The notes: generated by a model from the sequence alone, not told the origin. 64,000 nt of DNA from Pseudoalteromonas carrageenovora IAM 12662 (GCF_900239935.1 NZ_LT965928.1:1741254-1805253); one strand, 5' to 3'. Shown: positions 38,703 to 47,812, numbered from the stretch's first letter. Numbers and translations are program-made.

Positions 38703-39716
38703 ATGGGCAGCATCACACTAAAAAAAGTAACTAAAAACTTTGATGAAGTAAACGTAATAAAACCTCTCGATTTAGAGATTAAAGACGGTGAATTTATTGT
38801 ATTTGTTGGGCCATCGGGCTGCGGTAAATCAACACTTTTACGCATGATTGCTGGGCTTGAAGACACAACAAGTGGCAATATTGAAATAGACGGGCAAGAT
38901 GCAACACATACACCACCTGCAAAGCGTGGTTTGGCAATGGTATTTCAATCATATGCTTTATACCCGCATATGAGCGTGCGTAATAATATTGCTTTTCCAC
39001 TAAAACGTGCAAAAGTGAGCCCAGCTGAAATAGAGTCTAAAATAGCGAACGCCGCTAAAATATTAAATTTAACAGACTACTTAGACCGTAAACCAGGTCA
39101 GTTATCTGGTGGTCAACGCCAACGTGTAGCGATAGGGCGTGCAATTGTTAGGCAGCCATCGGCGTTTTTATTCGATGAACCACTGTCAAATTTAGATGCA
39201 TCGCTTCGTGTAAATATGCGTTTAGAAATATCTGAGTTACATAAAAGCTTAGCTACAACAATGATTTATGTTACTCACGACCAAGTTGAAGCCATGACAA
39301 TGGCTGACAGAATCGCAGTATTTAATGGTGGAATTATAGAGCAAGTAGGGACTCCGCTTGAGCTATACCAACACCCGGTAAATAAATTTGTAGCGGGCTT
39401 TATTGGCTCTCCAAAAATGAACTTTATTGATGTAACTAACGATAGCAATGCGCAAACACACAGTTTAGGTGTACGCCCAGAGCACTTTGAAATTTCCACT
39501 GACTCTGGTACTTGGCAAGGTACTGTAGGTGTTATAGAGCATTTAGGTTCTGAAAGCTTTTTACATGTAACTATCGAAGATGGCAGTACAGTAACAGTAA
39601 AAGCGGATGGTGATTGCCCTTTAAAATATGGTGATACTATTTACTTAAGTGCGCCTGAGCATAAAGTACATTGGTTTGATAAAAACGGCTTAACTATTAA
39701 AAACGCCGCACCTTAA
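38703..39716 (+). CDS. smoK: Polyol ABC transporter ATP-binding protein
   Basis: This 337-residue ATPase has Walker [16 protein letters not shown], the Q-loop in [11 protein letters not shown], signature [14 protein letters not shown], Walker [12 protein letters not shown] and switch His in [10 protein letters not shown]. The C-terminal regulatory extension (about residue 240 on) is of the MalK/UgpC type. It energises the two permeases just upstream. Confidence 0.92.
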   Translation: MGSITLKKVTKNFDEVNVIKPLDLEIKDGEFIVFVGPSGCGKSTLLRMIAGLEDTTSGNIEIDGQDATHTPPAKRGLAMVFQSYALYPHMSVRNNIAFPLKRAKVSPAEIESKIANAAKILNLTDYLDRKPGQLSGGQRQRVAIGRAIVRQPSAFLFDEPLSNLDASLRVNMRLEISELHKSLATTMIYVTHDQVEAMTMADRIAVFNGGIIEQVGTPLELYQHPVNKFVAGFIGSPKMNFIDVTNDSNAQTHSLGVRPEHFEISTDSGTWQGTVGVIEHLGSESFLHVTIEDGSTVTVKADGDCPLKYGDTIYLSAPEHKVHWFDKNGLTIKNAAP

Positions 39717-39729
39717 AGCGTAAAAATAC

Positions 39730-39771
39730 ACCAATACTTTATACTAGCTCGTTTACGTATATAGTATTGGT
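39730..39771 (+). terminator. Long-loop hairpin after the ABC operon
   Basis: Arms ACCAATACT (39730-39738) and AGTATTGGT (39763-39771) pair perfectly but enclose 24 bases. It may mark the end of the transporter transcript before the regulator gene. Confidence 0.4.
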
Positions 39772-39919
39772 TATTAACTTAATGTGGCGCTTCGGCATTT
39801 TATAAATCAATGATATATTTACGAATATTATAAAATGATTAATTGCGGTGTATTTTTAGTAATTTTTTCTAAAAGTTATCGAACCCAAGGACACGATCCT
39901 TTGATATTAAGAGGTTTAA

Positions 39920-40879
39920 GTGGCAAAGCTATCAAATACAGAAATACGTAAGCTTGATGATGCAGCAAGAGCAGGGTGGTTATATTACGTTGCCGGTAAA
40001 ACCCAGGACGAAATAGCTAAAAAGCTAAATGTATCTCGCCAATCTGCACAACGAATGGTCGCTTTATCTGTAAGCCAAGGGCTAATTAAAGTCAGGCTTG
40101 AACATCCAATAGCTAAATGCATGGATTTAGCTGAAAAAATAAAAAATCGATTTGGATTAGAATCATGTGAAGTTGTACCAAGTGACGGCTCAGATCCAAA
40201 CTCTACCGTTGGTTTAGCACAAGCTGGCGCGGCAGAAATTCAGCGCCATTTAAAATCAAAAACACCAAAAATATTAGCTATGGGTACTGGGCGTGTATTA
40301 CGTGCATGTGTTGATGAATTACCAACGCTTGATTGTAGTCAACATAAAGTAGTGGCCATGCTTGGTAATATGGCACTTGATGGGTCGGCGTCACCATACG
40401 ATGTTGTGGTAAGAATGGCCGAGCATATTAATGCTAAACATTATCCAATGCCATTGCCGGTATTACCAAGAAGTATTGAAGAAAAACAACAACTCCATGC
40501 ACAGCATAACATTACCAGTAACTTAAGACTGGCTACTAAAGCCGATGTTACATTTGTGGGTGTAGGTAGCTTAGGTGAAAAATCGCCACTGCATATTGAT
40601 GGATTTATTGATGAGCAAGAACTTAAAGAGCTACAAAATTTAGGAGCCGTTGGCGAAATGATTAGCTGGGTTTACGATAAGCGTGGCCAACTAATTGATT
40701 GCACGGTAAACCAACGTGTTGCCAGTACGCCTTTAAAAATTGAAGGTAATAAACAAATTTACGCAATTGCTGCTGGTGAAGATAAAGTTTTAGCAATACT
40801 TGGCGCTGTTAGGTCTAATATGATCAGCGGTTTAATTACTAACGAATACACAGCAGAACGATTGCTAAGTATTGAATAA
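39920..40879 (+). CDS. SorC-family sugar-binding transcriptional regulator
   Basis: The 319-residue protein starts with a helix-turn-helix (AGKTQDEIAKKLNVSRQSAQ, then RMVALS) and continues with the SorC sugar-binding domain (SDPNSTVGLAQAGAAEIQRH, ILAMGTGRVLRACVDELP). SorC regulators bind phosphorylated sugars or polyols and control neighbouring uptake operons, so it most likely governs 34078-39716. It is the last gene before the mobile island. Confidence 0.85.
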   Translation: MAKLSNTEIRKLDDAARAGWLYYVAGKTQDEIAKKLNVSRQSAQRMVALSVSQGLIKVRLEHPIAKCMDLAEKIKNRFGLESCEVVPSDGSDPNSTVGLAQAGAAEIQRHLKSKTPKILAMGTGRVLRACVDELPTLDCSQHKVVAMLGNMALDGSASPYDVVVRMAEHINAKHYPMPLPVLPRSIEEKQQLHAQHNITSNLRLATKADVTFVGVGSLGEKSPLHIDGFIDEQELKELQNLGAVGEMISWVYDKRGQLIDCTVNQRVASTPLKIEGNKQIYAIAAGEDKVLAILGAVRSNMISGLITNEYTAERLLSIE

Positions 40880-41137
40880 TAATTTGCTAATGTTTAAAAC
40901 TCATATACCAGTAAATTAAAATGGGTTATTTAAGTTTAAGTGATTAGGAAAATATCTAAGCTTTATTAAGTTTTATTCAGCTATTAAGAAAATATGGATT
41001 TATGATAGCCGCTGTAGTTATTAGTTATAGCTTTTTTTTTAGTTAGCCTTTGTAAGTATTTACATAAAGCACTAATTTTTAAAGTAATACACCACATGTA
41101 CAAACCTAGCTTATGTCCGATACCGTCTATAATATAT

Positions 41138-41175
41138 AGTAACTTATAAAGTGTATATTGTGTATATAAGTTACT
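41138..41175. repeat. Inverted repeat ahead of gmtY
   Basis: Perfect 11-base arms AGTAACTTATA (41138-41148) and TATAAGTTACT (41165-41175) surround 16 bp. The right half overlaps one copy of a direct repeat. This is the kind of site bound by a tyrosine recombinase core or by an autoregulator. Confidence 0.6.
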
Positions 41176-41245
41176 AATTTATATGTGTATTTGACTTTTA
41201 ATATCCAAGCTATATAGTTAATCGGATGTATATAGTGTATTTAAG
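41152..41245. repeat. Paired direct repeats ahead of gmtY
   Basis: TGTATATTGTGTATATAAG at 41152-41170 and TGTATATAGTGTATTTAAG at 41227-41245 agree at 17 of 19 positions in the same orientation, 75 bp apart. The second copy ends nine bases before the gmtY start. They may be arm-type recombinase sites or regulator sites. Confidence 0.55.
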
Positions 41246-41253
41246 AGTTAAGG

Positions 41254-42714
41254 TTGACTACAGTAAAAGTTAGAGCAACATTAGTAGAAGATAATACTGG
41301 TGTAAAAAGCCAAATACCTACATTACTCACCGATGAGGGGGAAATAAGTTCCGTAACTGATTACTTGCTATTAATGGAGGTAAATGGTGCAAGTAATTCG
41401 TCTATGTTGAGTCTAATCAGAGCCATATCTTTATTATTAGATTACATGGAAGCTAATAAATATCTATTTGATAACCCCACCACACTCTTTCAAACTTTCG
41501 CCAAACGTTTATATACAGGGAGTATAGGTGATGATGGTTTAGATCCTTCAGGCTTATATTGGATGCCTACTTCAACAATTAATGTAAATAAACATATCAA
41601 TAGACTAACTGCATTTACGGATTGGCAGGCGAACAAAATTGGTAAGGTTTCAATGAATCCTCTACATGATGCGACATCACATGAATATAGGTTAAATTAC
41701 GCATCATGGTTTCGAAAGAATCAAAATGATTACTTAGGACATATTGAAGATAAAGCTATTAATAGAACCATTCAGAAAGCAAGACATATCAAGGGGCGTT
41801 CAGTACTAACACAGCTCGAAGGGGATGCGACTGCATTTCCAGAGAAGTATTGGGAAAAGTTGTTTAAGCATGGCTTAGGGGGCTCCACTGACCCTAGGGT
41901 AGTACTTAGAGATAAATTGGTTTTATTATTAATTCATGGTGGTGGTCTACGCTTAAGTGAAGCGCTTACTTTATGGATTACAGATGTGTTTGAGGACCCT
42001 TATAATCCTGATGTTGCTGTTGTCAGAGTCTATAATGAAGTAGACGGTAAGGCCCCCTATAATTGGAAATGCCGCTCAGGTACTCAAAGCAGGCAAGCAT
42101 ATTTAAAAGAAAACTATGTAAGAATTCCGCGTATTAAAATGAAGGGAACTAATTATCTAGGTTGGAAGAGTACGGTTGTTGATCATAAAGATAATTATTT
42201 ACAAGTGCATTGGTTTCCTTCTGATTACGGTAAGGTTTTTATGTCATTATGGACTAGCTATCAGAAGTTCCGAGCCAATGTAGATTGTTATCATCCTTAC
42301 GCTTTTATATCTTTTCACCACAGCAGTTTAAGTTCTCCATATACAATTAATGCTTTTAACCATAATTATTCAGTTGGATTAAAAAGAATTGGATTGAGAT
42401 CTAACAAATCAGAAGGAATTTGTCCTCATGGACATCGTCATAACTATGGAAGACGCCTTGAGCGAGCAGGGCTGAGTCCACTTATAATACGTCGTTGTAT
42501 GCATCACAAGTCTTTAGAATCTCAAATACCCTATACAGCTAAGAGCCAGATGGAAATATCTAAAGAACTAGATAGAGCCACGTATCAACTATCAAACATA
42601 GAGTCAATTGTTAAACCATTGAATTGGAATGAATTAGTTGATGATGGATTCAGAGATATAGATCCTGAAGGTTACTTTACTGGTAAACACCCTAAATTTA
42701 GAAGCTTAAAATGA
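41254..42714 (+). CDS. gmtY: Gamma-mobile-trio tyrosine recombinase GmtY
   Basis: The 486-residue protein has a SAM-like N-terminal part and a C-terminal tyrosine-recombinase domain. Candidate catalytic residues are Arg near 233 (GGGLRLSEALTLW), His and Arg in GHRHNYGRRL near 394-401, His in MHHKSLES and the Tyr of IPYTAKS near 427. It starts at a TTG with AAGG close upstream. Its stop overlaps the next start (ATGA). I recognise the three-gene set as the gamma-mobile-trio described in Vibrio and relatives, where it drives mobility of cargo islands. The arrangement recalls Tn554 TnpA/B/C. Confidence 0.78.
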   Translation: MTTVKVRATLVEDNTGVKSQIPTLLTDEGEISSVTDYLLLMEVNGASNSSMLSLIRAISLLLDYMEANKYLFDNPTTLFQTFAKRLYTGSIGDDGLDPSGLYWMPTSTINVNKHINRLTAFTDWQANKIGKVSMNPLHDATSHEYRLNYASWFRKNQNDYLGHIEDKAINRTIQKARHIKGRSVLTQLEGDATAFPEKYWEKLFKHGLGGSTDPRVVLRDKLVLLLIHGGGLRLSEALTLWITDVFEDPYNPDVAVVRVYNEVDGKAPYNWKCRSGTQSRQAYLKENYVRIPRIKMKGTNYLGWKSTVVDHKDNYLQVHWFPSDYGKVFMSLWTSYQKFRANVDCYHPYAFISFHHSSLSSPYTINAFNHNYSVGLKRIGLRSNKSEGICPHGHRHNYGRRLERAGLSPLIIRRCMHHKSLESQIPYTAKSQMEISKELDRATYQLSNIESIVKPLNWNELVDDGFRDIDPEGYFTGKHPKFRSLK

Positions 42715-45350
42715 ACAATAATACTGAAGTAAAAAAAAGAGATAATCGTGCATCAGATATAACTTTCCGTTGGATGTTAAACACATTTGGACCTGAATGG
42801 GAGGAGTGGCAAAAATTAGCTTCCGAATGGATGGAAACACAGCAAACTGGTGTTGGCCCTAAACAGGTCGCACTGACACGTTTTTTTGAAACATACCTCT
42901 ATAAGCAAGTTCCCTACGCTGTTGATGTGAAGCTTTTTTTTAGTGGCTTCAACGGCCATAAATGCTCTACTGAAGAATTTGAAAAGATAATAAGAAAAAC
43001 AGTTAATCAACCCGCAGCAATACAAAAGTCGGTTAATGTCCCATGCGACTTTATTGACTATATTATTGAGTCTCACCTATCTGAAAAAAATGATAACGGT
43101 GTTTCTATCCCACTTGTAGTTAATCCTTTATCTAAAATAAAGATAGCCCGTTCGTTCACAGAAACTGTTCGCAATCCTCTACCTTATCGATATATTCAAG
43201 ATTTACGTCAGATTATCTGCCCATTACCAAGTAAAAAAGAAATGCTACAGATTTCTGAAAGCTTAGAGTTAAATGAAGAGTTGAAACCATCATATCACTA
43301 CCGAAACTTCTGTGATTGGGTTTGGTCCCATGATGTACAAAAAAGTGATTGGTACGAAGTCGGTGAAGAAGTTATCGATAAATCAGACCCAGATTGTGTG
43401 TGGCGTATAAAAAATAAAGGTAAAAAGGAAATATATCAAATTTGGTCGCCTGTTAGGCATATGATACTGTTTATTAAACTTCATTTACCTTTGCGTACAT
43501 ATCAAATAAGTATGTTAGATAGTGGCGAAGCTGATACATGGAGATATGAGAATCAAGATTGGATACTAAATGAAAAGCATAGATTCACATTAGGAAATGA
43601 GAAAAGACCATATGGTAAAGGCGTTTTTCGCCGAGTATATGATTCTGTTTCTGCGGCTTATTCAACAGCCTTATATATAAATACTAATAAATCAGCTGAC
43701 AATAATAAAGAGGAACTCGAACGGGGATATACAATTCCCTGGCAGAATGAAGAAGTCCTATATTGGTTAGAAAAATTACGCAATTGGCAGGAAAAATACA
43801 ATCCTATTCAAAAGCCAACAGACTGTACTACTTTAAAAAATAAACATATAGCAGATCAAAAAAAATCTGAAGTTCAGTTAAAAAGTATGGGCGATATTTC
43901 CTTTCTTTTTCGCGATGCCTCTGCCACGGGTACAGATACATCTAAACCAACTTATTATAAGGCAATAAATCGATTATGGTATCAATTATTACTTAAATTG
44001 GAATCCAATCTAGAATCAAATGGGGACACACTAGATAATGGGGAAAAATTAAAGTTAGTTCACGAATGTCCACCTGGTGTATCTTTGGCTTCAATGACTA
44101 GTACGTACTTTCCGCTTCATAGCTTACGTGTTTCTTTAATAACTGCATACACGATGGATACACAGCTACCCATTGCTGTTATTTCAAAAATGCTTGCTGG
44201 CCACAGTAGATTACTGATGACAATTTACTACAACAAAATCACTCCTTCTGTATTTGCACATAAAATGGGGGAGGCAGAACTTCAATTAGAAGAAAAATCT
44301 ACTCAAAGTGTCAGAAATTTTTTGAAAGATGCTTCTGCCGAGCAAATTCAAATGAAAATGGCATATCATAAGTCTGATAGTATCGAAGCCGCGTTAGTTA
44401 ACCGTGCACCTATAGGGTGGGAAGAAAGAGCTACAGGCCTATGCTTAGTTGGCGGTAATACCGTTAAATCTAGTGAATCTAGTTCACTGGGTGGCTGCTG
44501 GAATGGGGGAGAAGAACTAACTGAAGCAATATATGCCCAAAACCGTATTTACGCTGCTGTACCTCATGGCCCAGAGAACTGTATTAGATGTAGGTGGTTT
44601 ATAACTGAAGCACGCTACCTTCCAACTCTTAATGCACAATTCAATCAACTCAGCTATAAAGCTCACCAAGCCGCAAACCTATTTATTGAAATCGAAGGTG
44701 AATTAGATAACTTAAAAGATGAAAGTTTTTTTGCCGAAGAACAAGGAATTCCTTTTATTAAACATAATGAACTTCAAGTTTTACAGCGTAGATATGAAAA
44801 GCAAAAAGTTGAAGCAGATGAATATACTAAAGATTGGATGGCCTGTTTTGAGCTTATAAACAAAATTATTCGAATAGAAGAAACACGCAAAGATGATGAA
44901 AAACAGGATAAATTAATTGCTGTTGGCGATGAAAGAGATGTTACTAAGGCACTGAAATTTATAGAAACAAAATCAGAGTTCTTACACTTATCATTACTTT
45001 GCGAGGATGCTGAGTTTTATCCGGATCTCAAAGATGAACTTCGTAAAACACCAGCAATACATAAACGCACAATGCAATTAAGTAGGGTGCTTATGAAAAG
45101 TGGTTTCAAGCCAGTTTTTATGGAAATTGACGAAAATCAACAGTTAATCGCAGTAAATGCAATGATGAGAAAAATGGCTAAAATTGCTGATCCTGAAGAT
45201 AAAATGGAAGGTTATAGAAAAGTAGCAAATCATATTGAAGCTGAAGAATATCTTGTAAACAATAAACTTTTGTCTGCCGGTATATCTGCAATCAAAAATA
45301 ATGTAATAAATTTAGCAAAATTAACCTTGCCTTTGAATTTGGAGAGCTAA
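42711..45350 (+). CDS. gmtZ: Gamma-mobile-trio integrase-like protein GmtZ
   Basis: The large 879-residue second member also carries recombinase-like landmarks: Arg near 262 (HLPLRTYQISMLD), HSLR at about 470-473, GHSRLL near 498 and a Tyr pair in TIYYNKI near 506-507. So two of the three proteins appear to be tyrosine recombinases. After residue 560 a domain with ENCIRCRWFITEARYLP, perhaps a metal or DNA contact (Cys pair), and a long helical charged region follow. It is coupled to gmtY by a four-base overlap and to gmtX by a one-base overlap. Confidence 0.78.
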   Translation: MNNNTEVKKRDNRASDITFRWMLNTFGPEWEEWQKLASEWMETQQTGVGPKQVALTRFFETYLYKQVPYAVDVKLFFSGFNGHKCSTEEFEKIIRKTVNQPAAIQKSVNVPCDFIDYIIESHLSEKNDNGVSIPLVVNPLSKIKIARSFTETVRNPLPYRYIQDLRQIICPLPSKKEMLQISESLELNEELKPSYHYRNFCDWVWSHDVQKSDWYEVGEEVIDKSDPDCVWRIKNKGKKEIYQIWSPVRHMILFIKLHLPLRTYQISMLDSGEADTWRYENQDWILNEKHRFTLGNEKRPYGKGVFRRVYDSVSAAYSTALYINTNKSADNNKEELERGYTIPWQNEEVLYWLEKLRNWQEKYNPIQKPTDCTTLKNKHIADQKKSEVQLKSMGDISFLFRDASATGTDTSKPTYYKAINRLWYQLLLKLESNLESNGDTLDNGEKLKLVHECPPGVSLASMTSTYFPLHSLRVSLITAYTMDTQLPIAVISKMLAGHSRLLMTIYYNKITPSVFAHKMGEAELQLEEKSTQSVRNFLKDASAEQIQMKMAYHKSDSIEAALVNRAPIGWEERATGLCLVGGNTVKSSESSSLGGCWNGGEELTEAIYAQNRIYAAVPHGPENCIRCRWFITEARYLPTLNAQFNQLSYKAHQAANLFIEIEGELDNLKDESFFAEEQGIPFIKHNELQVLQRRYEKQKVEADEYTKDWMACFELINKIIRIEETRKDDEKQDKLIAVGDERDVTKALKFIETKSEFLHLSLLCEDAEFYPDLKDELRKTPAIHKRTMQLSRVLMKSGFKPVFMEIDENQQLIAVNAMMRKMAKIADPEDKMEGYRKVANHIEAEEYLVNNKLLSAGISAIKNNVINLAKLTLPLNLES

Positions 45351-46015
45351 TGAATATTAATATCGACGATATTCTGGCTGATTTAAAGGATGGAAAGGCT
45401 ACTAGGACTCAAAAAAATTTAGAAAAATTAAATGAAATCATGAGAAACTATTCAGCTTTAGGTAATTGTAACTTTTCAATAACACAGATAGGTCATTACT
45501 CCAAGTTAAATAGTGGTCCAGGATATGAAGCTTTGAGAGCGACAAGAAACGACCACTATCGTGTACTCATTGAAGCGTGGGCTGAGAAAAGCAAAGATAG
45601 AGTTCAAAGAGCAAATAACAAAACCAAACCAAACAGCAAACTCCCATCCGATAATATTTTACTCCAGCGTATTACAGACCCTGCAGTAAGAGCTTTGTTT
45701 GGACAAATTATAGCCGAGAGAAACAGGTACAGAAAAGAGGTCAACTTACTAAAACAACATGCAAATATTGTGATAGACAGACGCCCAATCAAACAATCAA
45801 ATGAATCTTATAATTTAGAATCTTCGTTGATAAGCAACTTAACAGAATCTGAGAGTAAAACACTAAATTATGCTATATCTGAAGAATGCATGGATAATAA
45901 TGACTGGTATTCAACACCAGCTGGGCAAATAAAATGTAAAGAAAGTAACATTGAAGTACTGCCTCGTGGCTTTATTACAGGTTTAACAAAACTGCTCGGT
46001 GTTAAAGTAGAATAA
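45350..46015 (+). CDS. gmtX: Gamma-mobile-trio protein GmtX
   Basis: The 221-residue third member has no recombinase motif. Its middle part is basic (KSKDRVQRANNKTKPNSKLP) and predicted helical, with a coiled segment ALFGQIIAERNRYRKEVNLL, which resembles small accessory subunits such as TnpC of Tn554. An N-terminal segment (FSITQIGHYSKLNSGPGYEA) looks like a winged or helix-turn-helix element. It is assigned mainly by position and length behind gmtZ. Confidence 0.7.
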   Translation: MNINIDDILADLKDGKATRTQKNLEKLNEIMRNYSALGNCNFSITQIGHYSKLNSGPGYEALRATRNDHYRVLIEAWAEKSKDRVQRANNKTKPNSKLPSDNILLQRITDPAVRALFGQIIAERNRYRKEVNLLKQHANIVIDRRPIKQSNESYNLESSLISNLTESESKTLNYAISEECMDNNDWYSTPAGQIKCKESNIEVLPRGFITGLTKLLGVKVE

Positions 46016-46033
46016 TTTATATGTGTGATTAAT

Positions 46034-46062
46034 TGTACTAGCTCAGACTTGATCTGGCAGTT
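46034..46062 (+). repeat. IS481-type terminus, copy 1
   Basis: TGTACTAGCTCA followed by GATCT and CAGTT at fixed spacing recurs at 58565-58593 in the same orientation (23 of 29 positions). It borders the IS481 transposase remnant at 46112-46261, and the TGT tip is usual for IS481 elements, so it is read as that element's end. Confidence 0.5.
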
Positions 46063-46111
46063 ACCCATATTTTAATCGGTGACTGTCAGTCTAGATTTGA
46101 GCTAAATTTTT

Positions 46112-46261
46112 CTCAGCCCAGATTAATTTTCCATCTAATAAAGTTTCTAATGACGTTCTGGCACATCATATTTTTCCTTGATGAGGTCGGTCATTATTGA
46201 AATAAATCATCCATTCGTCCAGATCCTTTTGCAATTCCTCTAATGAGCTATATAGCTTTTT
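46112..46261 (-). pseudogene. IS481-family transposase C-terminal remnant
   Basis: The minus strand reads KKLYSSLEELQKDLDEWMIY followed by FNNDRPHQGK, a stop, and TSLETLLDGKLIW. This is the end of an IS481-type DDE transposase (usual form NNERTHQGKMC..RTP..TLLDGK). It contains a stop and a small deletion and is cut off at 46262 by the left end of an IS3 element. Confidence 0.75.
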
Positions 46262-46325
46262 GGACTTCCCATAGTTTGCTAGACACCCAATAAGTTACAT
46301 TGTAACTTCTAATAAGAGGTGTTTT

Positions 46326-46604
46326 ATGAGCAAAGGCAAACGTTATACCCAAGAGTTTAAAGAAGCGGCTGTTAAACAAATTACTGAGCGCGGATATTCA
46401 GTTGCAGAAGTCGCTGAACGATTAGATATTTCTACCAAAACGCTATATCACTGGCGGAGCCAATTATCAGATAAACCTAAAGCCGTTCAATCATCCGATG
46501 AAAAATTGAAGATTGCTAAATTAGAAGCACAATTGAAACGTGTCACGGAGGAACGGGATATTTTAAAAAAGGCCGCAAGGTACTTTGCCAGCAACTCCGA
46601 GTAA
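46326..46604 (+). CDS. IS3-family transposase OrfA
   Basis: The 92-residue protein is a complete OrfA: helix-turn-helix in GYSVAEVAERLDISTKTLYH followed by WRS, and a leucine-zipper-like stretch LKIAKLEAQLKRVTEERDIL that ends in KKAARYFA. In intact elements it is joined to OrfB by frameshifting; here OrfB is dead. Confidence 0.85.
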   Translation: MSKGKRYTQEFKEAAVKQITERGYSVAEVAERLDISTKTLYHWRSQLSDKPKAVQSSDEKLKIAKLEAQLKRVTEERDILKKAARYFASNSE

Positions 46605-47335
46605 AGTACGGCTTCATTCGTGATCACCAAAATGAGTTTTCTATCACGGCGATGTACCGCCTTTTTAAAATGCATCGCAGTGGTTTTTATGCGTGGTTAA
46701 AAAAGCCTTTAAGTGATAGAGCGCTTGAAGATAATCGTTTGTTGAAGCTCATTAAAGAGTTTTATGTGGCCAGTGGTGGCACGTATCAGCGTAAACCGTG
46801 TTGCGAAGATCATGCGACAAGATAAGCTTAAAGCGCAAATTGGATATAAGCATCGCCATCTTAAAGGCGGTAAGATATCGCGGATTGCAGATAACTTATT
46901 AGCGCGTCAATTTAACTCGCCAGCGCAGAATAAGTCGTGGGTGAGCGACATAACTTATATAAGAACCTATGAAGGTTTTTTATATGTGGCAACAGTGATG
47001 GATTTATTCTCTCGGCGCATTTTGGGCTGGTCGATGGATAAAAATATGAATAAGCAGTTGGTGATAAATGCACTGTTGATGGCTGTATATCAACGTCAAC
47101 CGAAGGCAGAGGTAATGGTGCATAGTTATCAAGGTAGTCAATACGGTAGCGCTGACTATCTCGCATTTTTGAAAGAACATAATCTTGCGCCTTCGATGAG
47201 TCGAGCTGGGAACTGTCATGATAATACAGTTGCTGAAAGCGTTTTTGCGACAATTAAAAAGCGAATAATTAAGCGTAAGATATACTCGACACGCGAAGAT
47301 GTGAAAGCTGGGAAGTCCAAACCCCCTGAAAAGTA
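46559..47335 (+). pseudogene. IS3-family transposase OrfB, inactivated
   Basis: The first part (YGFIRDHQNEFSITAMYRLF, FYAWLKKPLSD, FYVASGGTYQ) is in one frame and the second (VNRVAKIMRQDKLKAQIGYK onward) in another; the segment normally lying between, around GSPRIHREL, is deleted at about 46780. The DDE core keeps Asp in WVSDITYIRT and Glu in TVAESVFATIKK, but the middle motif is HSYQGSQYG instead of HSDQGSQYG, so the second catalytic Asp is lost. The C-terminus stops early after VKAG. Confidence 0.85.
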
Positions 47336-47414
47336 GCTCATATAGCTATCTAGGTTAACACTGCTATCAAAAACAGAAGTATATTTTTGTTAACTACCTT
47401 TGAAGCCCTAGAAA

Positions 47415-47471
47415 CGGAAGTTTACTTCCGAAATATGGCAATATAGGCTTAAAATCGGAAGTCTACTTCCG
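47415..47471. repeat. Twin 16-bp palindromes
   Basis: CGGAAGTTTACTTCCG (47415-47430) and CGGAAGTCTACTTCCG (47456-47471) are both perfect 7+7 palindromes around a two-base centre and lie 41 bp apart, about four helical turns. They lie in gene-free DNA between the two right tips of the IS3 element. Confidence 0.65.
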
Positions 47472-47521
47472 TTTTGTACTTTAAGATTATAGCCGGTGTC
47501 TAGTGAAAACTGGGAAATCCA

Positions 47522-47812
47522 AACTCGTTTCAGCCCCAAAACGAGCTAATTTAAATGCTCTAAGGGCGGTTTTGAGCGAATAGCGGTCATTAGAAAATTA
47601 TTTTTCAACACTGATTTTGTGTTCAATTGCTATGTGTTTCTCCTATATTCAGGAAAACGACCCATTTGGTCGTTTTTACCTTTTTCATAATCTCTATAAT
47701 GATTAAAAGTTTATCTGCAGCAACAAGTTAGTTAGTGTGGTAGAACTGGTACAATGATAAAAATGACCCGCGGCTCGGTAGAAAAACGACCCAATGGGTC
47801 GATATTAAATTG
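47522..47812. other. Gene-free stretch with two CGACC hairpins, upstream of the cassettes
   Basis: No gene is visible. AAAACGACC (47654-47662) and GGTCGTTTT (47668-47676) form a terminator-like hairpin followed by T-rich DNA. CGACCCA (47787-47793) and TGGGTCG (47795-47801) form a second palindrome just before the first cassette boundary at 47812. Promoters for the cassette genes should lie here. No attI or integrase could be recognised. Confidence 0.55.

Larger units (their letters stand above)
40880..41253. other. Left junction of the mobile island
   Basis: These 374 bp contain no gene. Very AT-rich DNA with inverted and direct repeats (41138-41175 and 41227-41245) precedes the trio of recombinase genes. 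The island end should lie in here, but without an empty site to compare I cannot place it to the base. Confidence 0.55.
46262..47521 (+). mobile_element. Degenerate IS3-family element
   Basis: The 27-base ends 46262-46288 (starts TGGACTTCCC, ends TAGACACC) and 47495-47521 (inverse complement starts TGGATTTCCC, ends TAGACACC) agree at 21 positions as terminal inverted repeats. Between them are orfA and a damaged orfB. A second, partial right tip, TGGGAAGTCCA, occurs inside at 47309-47319, fused to the truncated orfB, so the right side has been rearranged. No target duplication is visible. Confidence 0.7.

Noticed and set aside
47004..47253. Minus-strand frames over orfB
   Set aside because: Shadows of the transposase gene with no ribosome site and no recognisable product.
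46764..47336. Apparent 190-residue transposase
   Set aside because: The ATG is internal to a frameshifted orfB; the N-terminal part lies in another frame and a catalytic Asp is replaced by Tyr.
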